In this document: positions 44,026 through 50,745 of the stretch, one piece after another
How positions within the stretch are numbered: the stretch's first letter is position 1
How the letters are laid out: each line of letters starts with the position of its first letter
Made by a program: the position numbers and the translations under genes
Origin: Lewinella cohaerens DSM 23179
GTDB taxonomy: Bacteria > Bacteroidota > Bacteroidia > Chitinophagales > Saprospiraceae
Length of the DNA: 50,745 nucleotides
Reading direction: 5' to 3'
Assembly (NCBI RefSeq): GCF_000379805.1
Contig: NZ_KB903536.1
Coordinates: forward strand, 16,348-67,092
The notes under the pieces: generated by a model
What the model saw: only the letters and a program-made list of their open reading frames with translations
Told to the model about the DNA's origin: nothing
Database searches by the model: none

Positions 44026-44508
44026 TTAGGCCTTTAGCGCCTCGATGGTTTGGAACCATTGTCCTTGGGGAGCAATAAGGGCACCGGTTTCCAGCATGCG
44101 GAAGATTTCCTTTTCTCTATCAGGTAGATAGGCTTTTTCGGCTGTATAAATTTTCAGTTGAACATCCGCTTTTTTAAAACTTTCCATAAGCTCTGCTGCG
44201 GGAAGGTCGCTCGTCAGATCATGGCTCGCCTGCCCTTCCATGTGTAAGCCATTGAGGATAATTTTGTCTTCGAGGCAATGAAAAGTCTTTAAATCATTGG
44301 GCGTCCGAAACTCAAGGTAGACGACCTGTTTGATAATTTTCTCAAAAACGATATCACTAAAAAGATTGAGAAGGTCTTCTGCTTTCGTTACCTCTTCTAT
44401 TTTGAGTTTTTCCCAGTCTTGAGCAGTAATGGTGTTAGCAGCCAAAAACTGTACAAATTCACCCTCAAGGCCTTGTAATTCCTCCTTAGTAAGACGTCTA
44501 AACTTCAT
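44026..44508 (-). CDS. DUF6495-like cytosolic protein
   Basis: A 160-residue protein from the ATG at 44508; a longer frame to 44685 runs through the promoter and is rejected. The opening MKFRRLTKEELQGLEGEFVQFLAANTITAQDWEKLK fits the DUF6495 family of Bacteroidota as I remember it. The middle is a mixed alpha/beta domain (VVYLEFRTPNDLKTFHCLEDKIILNGLH), and the end is GALIAPQGQWFQTIEALK. Function is unknown. A TATCTTTG promoter 23-30 bases before the ATG confirms the start. Confidence 0.72.
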   Translation of the reverse strand: MKFRRLTKEELQGLEGEFVQFLAANTITAQDWEKLKIEEVTKAEDLLNLFSDIVFEKIIKQVVYLEFRTPNDLKTFHCLEDKIILNGLHMEGQASHDLTSDLPAAELMESFKKADVQLKIYTAEKAYLPDREKEIFRMLETGALIAPQGQWFQTIEALKA

Positions 44509-44530
44509 GCGTTTTTTTGCTTTTGGAGGG

Positions 44531-44538
44531 CAAAGATA
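44531..44538 (-). promoter_or_regulatory. Promoter -7 box of the DUF6495-like gene
   Basis: TATCTTTG on the minus strand, followed by a leader of under 20 bases before the ATG at 44508. It decides the start codon. Confidence 0.65.
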
Positions 44539-44569
44539 AGGAAGAGGATGTTTAAATATGCTGAGTAAA

Positions 44570-44805
44570 CAAACATGTTTGACATAGGTGCATAGCCCGC
44601 AAGGCGGGACCCACCCTATATCTGGTGAGTTCCAGTCCGAACACCGCACATCTTCTGCTAACCTTAGCGAAAGACACGCTTTCACACCCTCTCCTCAGTG
44701 AACTGAGAAGAGGCCTACAATGCGTTAAAAAAAACCGCTGATTTTCTCGCTGACCATGCGAGGGTAGATTCCTATGATTGGTAAACAGCATTGGTCGTGC
44801 TGCTT
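44570..44805 (-). ncRNA. Candidate structured non-coding RNA behind an orphan promoter
   Basis: No credible protein is encoded, but eight inverted repeats are packed in about 235 bases. In plus coordinates: 44570-44581; 44584-44619 (two-part stem with CCCGC-AAG-GCGGG at its tip); 44624-44645 (GGTG..TTC / GAACACC); 44657-44668 (GCTAA/TTAGC); 44669-44683; 44688-44713 (12 bp, one mismatch); 44746-44762 (CTCGC/GCGAG); 44786-44802 (CAGCA/TGCTG). The last two both have 7-base loops. A TATCTTTG box lies directly upstream on the minus strand at 44810-44817. A T8 run at 44734-44727 could end a shorter RNA of about 78 bases. No known RNA family (SRP, 6S, tmRNA, RNase P) was recognised. Confidence 0.4.
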
Positions 44806-44809
44806 GTTG

Positions 44810-44817
44810 CAAAGATA
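44810..44817 (-). promoter_or_regulatory. Orphan promoter -7 box
   Basis: TATCTTTG on the minus strand, identical to those of rpsU, rpsP and the DUF6495-like gene, but nearly 300 bases away from the next start codon, which has its own box. The upstream side is AT-rich. Confidence 0.55.
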
Positions 44818-45294
44818 CGAAAACAAAACAATAATTGTCATTTTTTTAATTAAAAAACTTTTCAACGCTAAACAAGCATTCCTTCCACCTTTCTACAACT
44901 AGTACTTGCTCTTCAAAGAGATTCATCAACAGGATCATAAGCTCCTACTGCATTAACACCTGTCTCTGTCTGTGAGACAAAAGCTAATCATAGGTCAAAT
45001 TAAACACTTTTTACTGGCAATATTCCCATCACCTAAATTGCACCAGGGGTGGTAGCCAGGCACGCTTTAGCGGGCAGACCGACGCCAGGAGGGCCGAGCG
45101 AGCAGCGAGTGGCGCACGACCCGACCCGGAGCGTTAGCGGAGGGGGTGCCCAAATAAACATTCCTCTTTTCCGAAAGTGTGTAACCAATTTCATGGTTCG
45201 TATTGAATTATCCCTGGCCTGATTCCAGAAACTCTTCAGAATATCGTAAACTTGCAGCTTTGTGCTGTTCTTAATCATTAATGACTACATTGCT
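44818..45294. other. Gene-free stretch upstream of terC with a GC-rich island
   Basis: No coding region is supported. An AT-rich part (44818-45040) is followed by a GC-rich island (45046-45151), then the terC leader. A CAGCTTTG box at 45255-45262 could be a weak -7 box for terC. No manganese riboswitch of the yybP-ykoY type was recognised. Confidence 0.6.
45046..45151. repeat. GC-rich intergenic island
   Basis: A sharply bounded GC-rich block rich in GAGC, GGAG and GGGC words (for example GGAGGGCCGAGCGAGCAGCG) in an AT-rich spacer. It is similar in style to blocks at about 26520-26700 and 32955-33005. Confidence 0.5.
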
Positions 45295-46146
45295 ATGGAA
45301 CTCGTAATGCCCAATTTGGGAGATGCCAGTGTCTGGATGAGCTTTATCACACTGACTTTTCTAGAGATTGTACTTGGTATTGACAACATCATTTTCATTA
45401 CTATTGCTGCCAATAAGCTTCCGGAAGAGGAACGCCCCAGGGCTACCAATATAGGCCTTGTTTTGGCTATGGTGATGAGAATTGTTTTATTGTTTGGCAT
45501 TTCAGCCCTTGTAGCAATGAGTGCCTCGCTGTTTAGTATCCACACTGGCCTGATTGAAGCAGGTTTCACTGGCCAGAGCTTGATTTTAATTGCGGGTGGT
45601 GTATTTCTGTTGTATAAATCGACCAGTGAAATTCACCATAAACTGGAAGGGCACGAAGAGGAAAGTAGCGCTAAATCGGGCAAGTCAAACCTCACAAATG
45701 TAATCGTGCAGATTACCATCATCAATATTGTCTTCAGCTTTGACTCGATTCTTACTGCTGTAGGGATGACTAACGGGCTGTTTGGTGCGCTTGCAATTAT
45801 GATTGCAGCCGTTGTGGTTTCCGTTCTTATTATGATGCTTTTTGCTACACCTGTGGGTAATTTCGTTAATCGCAACCCGACTATACAGATGCTTGGGCTC
45901 GCCTTTTTGATCCTTATTGGCTTTATGCTGATCGTGGAAGGCGCTCACCTGGCACACCTTTCTATTGCAGGTTCAGTGGTAGGAACGGTCCCTAAGGGAT
46001 ATCTCTACTTTGCAATTGCGTTCTCACTACTTGTAGAGTTTCTAAACATACGTTTGCGCAAAACAGGCGTAGACACGGTGCAACTCCACGGTGTAGAGGA
46101 GGATGCCGTCAAAGAAGGTATTCTCGAAGGCAAGGCCAAAGGATAA
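45295..46146 (+). CDS. TerC-family integral membrane protein
   Basis: A 283-residue inner-membrane protein with about eight helices. The ATG at 45295 (MELVMPNLGD) is used, since the longer frame starts inside the promoter region. TerC signatures are LTFLEIVLGIDNIIFITIAANKLP and FSFDSILTAVGMT, whose Asp residues are in the membrane and thought to bind metal. Members (TerC, Alx, MeeY) export manganese or calcium and help supply metals to exported enzymes. It is followed immediately, with a TAATG overlap, by a membrane glycosyltransferase, and then doxX, so a small envelope operon is likely. Confidence 0.92.
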   Translation: MELVMPNLGDASVWMSFITLTFLEIVLGIDNIIFITIAANKLPEEERPRATNIGLVLAMVMRIVLLFGISALVAMSASLFSIHTGLIEAGFTGQSLILIAGGVFLLYKSTSEIHHKLEGHEEESSAKSGKSNLTNVIVQITIINIVFSFDSILTAVGMTNGLFGALAIMIAAVVVSVLIMMLFATPVGNFVNRNPTIQMLGLAFLILIGFMLIVEGAHLAHLSIAGSVVGTVPKGYLYFAIAFSLLVEFLNIRLRKTGVDTVQLHGVEEDAVKEGILEGKAKG

Positions 46147-47582
46147 TGCGACAAATTGATTGGTCTAAATGGGCGTTACCGGCATTGTTGCTTCTCGCTA
46201 TTTTATTACGCTGGGGAACGTTCTTCCCTAGTGTGATCAATCATGATGAGACCACTTATTTCTTGATTGGCAAGGGGCTTTTAGAGGGCCAAACCTATTT
46301 GGTCGACAGCTATGACACCAAGCCTATTGGTATTTTTCTGGTTTACGCACTGATGAGTTTCCTGGGAGGAGGATCTATCTTTTTCTTGCGTTTGTTTACG
46401 GCCTTGGTGATAGGGTTGACCGCTTATTTGCTCTATCGCTTAGGAAAAAAAGCCAGTGGAAGTACAAAAGTGGCTTGGGCTGCGGGTATTAGCTACCTTT
46501 TACTCAGTTCCATTTTTAAATTCTACGGGATTTCGCCCAACACGGAATTGTTTTTCAATCCTTTCACCATAGGTGCTCTTCTCTTGGTTTGGGGAGAAGA
46601 AAGGAAAGTTTATCATTTTTTATTGGCGGGCTTATTGCTGGGTGTAGGTTTTATGATCAAGTATGTCATTGCAGCTGACGCTATGGCCATTGGACTATTT
46701 TTACTTTGGCAGGGTTGGCGAAAAGAACGCCTCTTCAAGAGTGTTTTCCAAGAATGCTTACCACTTACCTTAGTGTTCTTTCTTCCTTTAGTATTGACTT
46801 ATGGCTACTATGCAAACCTTGGCCAAACGAAAGCCTTCTTGTTTTACACATTCGATGTAACCAGTCGGTACCCAGTAGAAGCTAGCTGGGGGGACCGGTT
46901 TGTATTTGCACTCGCATTTTTAGGTCGCTTTTTCCCGTTTACACTGCTGGCCATTTTTGCACTAAGGGAACCTCTTGCTAAAGATCGTATTTGGCAAGGT
47001 TTCTTAATGCTATGGCTAGCTTGCGTAACCGTTATGACCTTATTGCCAGGCAAAACGTTTGGGCATTACCAAATTCAAATGATGCCACCACTGGCTCTGT
47101 TGGCGGCTAGCTGGTTTGATCCAGAACGCAAACAACAAGCTTGGCTTCGGAAAATCCCTGCACTGTGGTCACGAGGTTTTCTCATCGCGACCTTCTTGGG
47201 CATCTCTGTTGGCCTATTTTCTTATTTCCAAAACAAGCTAGACGGCCCACGATTGGTAGCCGATATATTAAAGGAGCGGCTCGCTCCCGGAGAACTTGTT
47301 TATACGGGCAATTACCATCATATCGTTTACCATTTGTTAGGTCAAAAAAGCCTCACTCCTTATGTGCACTCTTCTCTACTATTTTATGAGCACCATGTTA
47401 ATGCACTAGAGATTGACCTCTCCGAGGAAACACAGCATATTTTAGCTCAACAACCACGCTACATCTTATTAAGAACCGACCACCCTCATAATGTTTTAAC
47501 TAATTCTATTTATAAACGTTATGAAATTACAGATACCCTACCGGATAAGGTCTGGTTGCTGGAACCACAAAATCACGAATGA
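46146..47582 (+). CDS. Membrane glycosyltransferase, GT39/ArnT-like
   Basis: A 478-residue protein with about ten to twelve transmembrane helices and a soluble C-terminal part. The first loop has the GT-C signature NHDETTYFLIGKGLLEGQTYLVDSYDTKPIG, where the acidic pair (Asp-Glu) is the catalytic site of PMT_2/ArnT-like enzymes. They move a sugar from a polyprenyl-phosphate donor to a lipid or protein on the outer face of the inner membrane. The C-terminus (about 370-478) is a periplasmic domain. The start overlaps the terC stop (TAATG) and its stop overlaps the doxX start by 4 bases, giving a tightly coupled trio. Acceptor unknown. Confidence 0.87.
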   Translation: MRQIDWSKWALPALLLLAILLRWGTFFPSVINHDETTYFLIGKGLLEGQTYLVDSYDTKPIGIFLVYALMSFLGGGSIFFLRLFTALVIGLTAYLLYRLGKKASGSTKVAWAAGISYLLLSSIFKFYGISPNTELFFNPFTIGALLLVWGEERKVYHFLLAGLLLGVGFMIKYVIAADAMAIGLFLLWQGWRKERLFKSVFQECLPLTLVFFLPLVLTYGYYANLGQTKAFLFYTFDVTSRYPVEASWGDRFVFALAFLGRFFPFTLLAIFALREPLAKDRIWQGFLMLWLACVTVMTLLPGKTFGHYQIQMMPPLALLAASWFDPERKQQAWLRKIPALWSRGFLIATFLGISVGLFSYFQNKLDGPRLVADILKERLAPGELVYTGNYHHIVYHLLGQKSLTPYVHSSLLFYEHHVNALEIDLSEETQHILAQQPRYILLRTDHPHNVLTNSIYKRYEITDTLPDKVWLLEPQNHE

Positions 47583-47986
47583 TGTCTAAAAGTCAAGCTA
47601 CTGATATTTCTCTTCTTTTACTCCGCCTTGTTTTTGGTGGTTTTATGATAATCAATCATGGATGGGGTAAATTGATGAAATTATTGTCCGAAGGGCCCAT
47701 CAAGTTTGGAGACCCCTTAGGAGTAGGAACTGAACTTTCACTCAGTCTTGCTGTTTTTTCAGAAGTAGCTTGCTCGGTTTTAATAATCATTGGCTTATTT
47801 ACGCGTTGGGCATCTATCCCTGCTTTGTTTACCATGCTGGTAGCAGCCTTTGTTGTGCATGGTGGCGACACGATCCGTGACAAAGAATCTGCACTACTAT
47901 TTGGCACTGCATATCTGGTCATTTTGCTTATGGGCCCTGGCCGATATTCACTAGATGGCTGGTGGGATCGTCGTCGAATGGTTTAG
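47579..47986 (+). CDS. DoxX-family membrane protein
   Basis: A 135-residue protein with four hydrophobic helices. The opening TDISLLLLRLVFGGFMIINHGWGKLMKL is the standard DoxX first helix, followed by FSEVACSVLIIIGLFTRWASIPALFTMLVA. The DoxX family is broad: some members join redox or thiosulfate metabolism, many are unstudied. It overlaps the preceding glycosyltransferase by four bases (ATGA), so it belongs to the terC operon. apbE starts 30 bases later and may be the next gene of the same transcript. Confidence 0.9.
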   Translation: MMSKSQATDISLLLLRLVFGGFMIINHGWGKLMKLLSEGPIKFGDPLGVGTELSLSLAVFSEVACSVLIIIGLFTRWASIPALFTMLVAAFVVHGGDTIRDKESALLFGTAYLVILLMGPGRYSLDGWWDRRRMV

Positions 47987-48016
47987 ATTGAAACTCCCCC
48001 TAAGTTCTCCCCCTCT

Positions 48017-49090
48017 ATGAAAACGATTAGCTACTTTTTTCTCATTCCTCTTGCCGTCTTGTTTGCCTGTCGCACTGACGACTCAATGCCTCTGACCAGT
48101 ATACAGGTGATTCAAGGGGAAACTATGGGTACTTATTATAAAGTAAGTTACCTAGGCTCTGAAATTACAGGTTTAAAAACAAGTGTCGATTCTTTATTAG
48201 TGGCACTTAACATGGAAGTATCCACTTATATTCCAGACGCACTCATCTCTCGATTCAACCACGGAGATTTACATGCTATTGATGCTGAAACCCTACAGGG
48301 TGCTCCGCATTTTCTTGCTAACTTAGAGTTGGCACTAAAAATTGCAGAAGCTACCTCCGAGAATTTTAATCCAACGATTATGCCACTGGTCAATTACTGG
48401 GGCTTTGGATACACCTCTAAACATCCGGTGACAGCGATAGACAGTGCAAAGGTAGATTCCTTGATGACCTTTGTTGGCTTGGATAAAATTGATTACGACT
48501 CCATTATTGTCGCTCCTTCAGCCATCCAATTAGACAAAGAATATCCGGGAACTCAACTAGATTTTTCAGCCATTGCCAAAGGGTACGGTGTAGATTTAGT
48601 TGCTGCTTATCTTCGTCAACTTGGAATCAATAATTACTTTGTAGATATCGGCGGTGAAGTTGTGGCCAAAGGCAACAAGGGCAGCAATGACACCCCTTGG
48701 CGAGTAGGAATTGCAATACCTAAAGAAGATGCTGCCCCAACCGAAATGGATGTCGCAATACCTTTGATAGACCGTGCAGTCGCTACCTCAGGTAACTACC
48801 GAAATTACTATGAGGTAAATGGTCAAAAATTCAGCCACACAATCAATCCATTCACAGGCTACCCGGAACGCAGCAACCTGCTAAGTGCTTCTATTTTGGC
48901 AAAAGACTGCGCCACTGCTGACGGATTTGCTACGGCCTGTATGGTCTTAGGACTAGATGCCGCCTTTGAGTTGATCAACACGCAACCTGATTTAGAAGGT
49001 TATTTTATTTATAGCGACGATGAAGGCCTGTTGCATACTAAAGCGACAAAAGGTTTCACCTCCTTACTCCCGGAACAAGAGGCCTTTTAA
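48017..49090 (+). CDS. apbE: FAD:protein FMN transferase lipoprotein
   Basis: A 357-residue ApbE. The signal peptide ends in a lipobox (LAVLFAC), anchoring it in the membrane. Family motifs are GETMGTYYKVSYL, LDFSAIAKGYGVDLVAAYL, YFVDIGGEVVAKG and SGNYRNYYEVNGQKFSHTINPFTGYP, together with DCATADGFATACMVLG. It attaches FMN covalently to threonine in targets such as NqrB/NqrC and RnfG-like proteins, using FAD and magnesium. No target gene is in the window. It lies 30 bases after doxX and 80 before the exonuclease gene, which has its own promoter box. Confidence 0.94.
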   Translation: MKTISYFFLIPLAVLFACRTDDSMPLTSIQVIQGETMGTYYKVSYLGSEITGLKTSVDSLLVALNMEVSTYIPDALISRFNHGDLHAIDAETLQGAPHFLANLELALKIAEATSENFNPTIMPLVNYWGFGYTSKHPVTAIDSAKVDSLMTFVGLDKIDYDSIIVAPSAIQLDKEYPGTQLDFSAIAKGYGVDLVAAYLRQLGINNYFVDIGGEVVAKGNKGSNDTPWRVGIAIPKEDAAPTEMDVAIPLIDRAVATSGNYRNYYEVNGQKFSHTINPFTGYPERSNLLSASILAKDCATADGFATACMVLGLDAAFELINTQPDLEGYFIYSDDEGLLHTKATKGFTSLLPEQEAF

Positions 49091-49143
49091 CTCGTGAATA
49101 TATAGCCGTGACAGGCTCGCGGTATTCTTTCCAATTCTTTCTC

Positions 49144-49151
49144 TACCTTTG
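49144..49151 (+). promoter_or_regulatory. -7 box upstream of exonuclease gene
   Basis: TACCTTTG fits TAnnTTTG and lies 20 bases before the ATG at 49171. Confidence 0.5.
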
Positions 49152-49170
49152 CCGGAAATCAAGCCCCTAA

Positions 49171-49983
49171 ATGGATCTCCAACTCAGTAAAGACCTTGTT
49201 TTTTTTGATATTGAATCGACAGGTTTACACGTCATACGTGACCGCATTATTCAAATTGCGCTCATTAAATACTCCGGCAAAGGCAAACCACCTGAAGAAA
49301 GAACCTACCTGGTGAATCCGGGTATTCCTATTTCAGAAGAAGCGATGAATGTTCATGGCATCACTCCCAAGGACGTCGCACGCAAACCAAACTTCCCACA
49401 ATTAGCTCAGGAGATTTTTGATTTTATCGGCAATGCTGACTTGGCAGGATACAACTCCAATCGCTTCGATGTGCCGATGCTGATGGAAGAATTTGACCGT
49501 GCAGGTTTGGAATTCAGTTTAGATCACCGTCGGTTGATCGACGTGCAACGCATTTTTTATAAAATGGAGCCACGTACACTATCTGCCGCGCTCCGTTTTT
49601 ATTGCCAAAAAGAAATGGAGAACGCCCACGATGCTATGGCTGATGTTAAAGCCACCATTGATGTATTAATGGGGCAGCTTAGTATGTACGAAGGCAAAGA
49701 TTATATTGACGGCGATGGTAATGTGACCCCCAACGCAATAGTTCCAGATATTAAGTCACTACACGACTTCACCAACGATACTCGTTTTGTCGACGCCACC
49801 CAAAAAATGAAGTACGATCAGCACGGAAATATCGTTTTTTCTTTTGGGAAATACAACGGACAAGTGGTAGCCGATGTCCTAAGGAAGGATAAAAATTACT
49901 ACAACTGGATTGTTAATAAGGAATTCTCCAGCCAAGTAAAACAAATTGTAAAAAAAATCATGCGGGAAACGCAGCACAAATAG
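49171..49983 (+). CDS. DnaQ-like 3'-5' exonuclease with ExoX-like C-terminal domain
   Basis: A 270-residue protein. The DEDDh nuclease occupies residues about 8-170: Asp13 and Glu15 in VFFDIESTGL, Asp100 in YNSNRFDVPML, His153 and Asp158 in NAHDAMADVKAT, so all catalytic residues are present. A C-terminal domain (about 205-270; GNIVFSFGKYNGQVV, NYYNWIVNKEFSSQV) resembles the ExoX-like C-terminal module. It should trim single-stranded DNA ends in repair or proofread, as a free exonuclease rather than a Pol III subunit. A TACCTTTG box precedes it. The MbnP-like lipoprotein gene follows nine bases after the stop. Confidence 0.92.
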   Translation: MDLQLSKDLVFFDIESTGLHVIRDRIIQIALIKYSGKGKPPEERTYLVNPGIPISEEAMNVHGITPKDVARKPNFPQLAQEIFDFIGNADLAGYNSNRFDVPMLMEEFDRAGLEFSLDHRRLIDVQRIFYKMEPRTLSAALRFYCQKEMENAHDAMADVKATIDVLMGQLSMYEGKDYIDGDGNVTPNAIVPDIKSLHDFTNDTRFVDATQKMKYDQHGNIVFSFGKYNGQVVADVLRKDKNYYNWIVNKEFSSQVKQIVKKIMRETQHK

Positions 49984-49992
49984 GCCTCACAC

Positions 49993-50745
49993 ATGCGGAT
50001 CGTCCTCTTTCTTTTGATAGTGTTTTGTTTTACCGGATGTTATGAACCTACTCCGGGTTGTTTAGATACTCGTGCTACTAACTTCGACCTGGACGCCGAT
50101 GAAGCTTGCCCTGATTGTTGCACCTTTCCCCAACTCCGAGTTCGTTTCAACAATGTTTGGACTTACCAAGACACCGTCATATCGTTGCGGCTTGACACTT
50201 TTTTCCATGATGTAAACGGCAACCCTTTCCGTCTCCAGAGAATTCGCTTTTATTGGTCTGATTTGCAATTAAATCTGAGTGATGGAACAGCATTAGAAAT
50301 TACCGACTCCCTAGATATCAGTATTGCCAATGGCTCGGATACCAGCATGATCTACGTTCGGGACGACTACTTACTTGCGGATATTGATCGTGCTACCCGT
50401 AATATAACACTAGAATCTATCGAGACCAGTGGAGTGCTAGCAAGTTTAAGCGCCACCTTTGGCATTAAAGAGCCTGTCAATAGTGCAGTAACCACTTCTG
50501 TTTCCACCAGCCACCCTTTAGCCCCTCAATCAGGCCAGATGAACCTAGGCGCTACAGCTGGGTACATCTTTGCCAAGATTGAATATTTTCAGGATACGAC
50601 CTCTATTGATACTATTCCACGAATCATCAATATCTTCGGTTCTGATTTTCTTAAGGAGCTTCAGCTAGACCTTCCAACCCCAACTACTTTCATTGAAGGC
50701 TTTGATCCTATACTTGTTATCGAAAACGATGTCTCTCGCTGGTTT
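49993..50745 (+). CDS. MbnP-like lipoprotein, 5' part
   Basis: The window ends within this gene; 251 residues are visible. The start has a lipoprotein signal (MRIVLFLLIVFCFTGC). Right after the lipid-anchored cysteine comes CLDTRATNFDLDADEACPDC, a Cys-rich linker usual in Bacteroidota lipoproteins of this type. The following beta-rich domain (LRVRFNNVWTYQDTVISLRLDTFFHDVNGNPFRLQRIRFYWSDLQL; AGYIFAKIEYF) looks like the MbnP family, whose members bind copper in partnership with a di-haem MbnH protein. Such genes are often followed by a cytochrome c peroxidase-like gene, outside the window here. It starts nine bases after the exonuclease gene. Confidence 0.75.
   Translation, partial: MRIVLFLLIVFCFTGCYEPTPGCLDTRATNFDLDADEACPDCCTFPQLRVRFNNVWTYQDTVISLRLDTFFHDVNGNPFRLQRIRFYWSDLQLNLSDGTALEITDSLDISIANGSDTSMIYVRDDYLLADIDRATRNITLESIETSGVLASLSATFGIKEPVNSAVTTSVSTSHPLAPQSGQMNLGATAGYIFAKIEYFQDTTSIDTIPRIINIFGSDFLKELQLDLPTPTTFIEGFDPILVIENDVSRWF

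Noticed and set aside
44509-44685. 59-residue N-terminal extension of the DUF6495-like protein
   Set aside because: It would run across the TATCTTTG promoter at 44531-44538, and the family starts at the internal MKFRRLTK.
44570-44805. Known RNAs (SRP RNA, 6S, tmRNA, RNase P) as identity of the hairpin-rich segment
   Set aside because: The GGAAG loop of SRP RNA, the tRNA-like ends of tmRNA, the P4 motif of RNase P and the single long rod of 6S RNA were all looked for by eye and not found.
44552-44812. 86-residue minus-strand frame over the candidate RNA
   Set aside because: Cys/Arg-rich, no domain, and the frame crosses all hairpins; the RNA reading explains the segment better.

Overview
The window looks like chromosome of a Bacteroidota bacterium, most probably of the Saprospiraceae/Lewinella type. 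The basis is a SusD/RagB lipoprotein, several secreted proteins with type IX secretion C-terminal sorting domains, a hybrid histidine kinase with an AraC output domain, MbnP-like, DUF5916 and DUF6495-type proteins, few Shine-Dalgarno sites, and promoters with a TAnnTTTG -7 box. No transposase, integrase, CRISPR array, tRNA or rRNA was found. The placement is inferred from gene content, not from a database search.

Layout. 1-3543 (+): end of a SusD-like gene, a small lipoprotein, an unknown secreted protein and a class-V aminotransferase. 3622-9592 (-): a MarR-controlled RND efflux operon (marR, adaptor, pump, TolC). 9838-13935 (-): a T9SS-exported protein broken by one base in a G8 tract, and a 7TMR-DISM hybrid kinase. 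14391-19732 (+): a CotH/lamin-tail T9SS protein, a small membrane protein, an SbtA-like permease and an SLC45-type sugar transporter. 20004-25667 (+): a giant alpha-2-macroglobulin carrying an inserted SusC-like regulatory domain and TonB plug. 25668-26737: an AT-rich small gene with an IF-1-like pattern, then a dense repeat and hairpin region. 26738-32699 (-): long GAPDH, a kelch-like T9SS protein, a cytochrome c lipoprotein and a DUF5916 outer-membrane protein. 33143-37098: DinB-like protein, Crp regulator, rpsU, CBS protein, methyltransferase, peroxiredoxin-like protein and a coiled-coil protein. 37315-43876: SSS symporter, an unknown 465-residue protein, rpsP, an SH3 protein and trmD. 44026-50745: DUF6495, a hairpin-rich gene-free stretch behind an orphan promoter, then terC, a GT39-like glycosyltransferase, doxX, apbE, a DnaQ-type exonuclease and a truncated MbnP-like lipoprotein.

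The clearest functional unit is the efflux operon, which encodes regulator, adaptor, inner-membrane pump and outer-membrane channel. Envelope and secreted proteins dominate the rest, with housekeeping genes (rpsU, rpsP, trmD, gap) between them.

The least ordinary features are the A2M/TonB-plug chimera, a possible structured RNA on the minus strand at 44.57-44.80 kb, the G-tract frameshift, the IF-1-like protein, and several intergenic repeats. These include a 21-nt degenerate tandem repeat at two loci and a three-unit repeat spaced about 180 bp.
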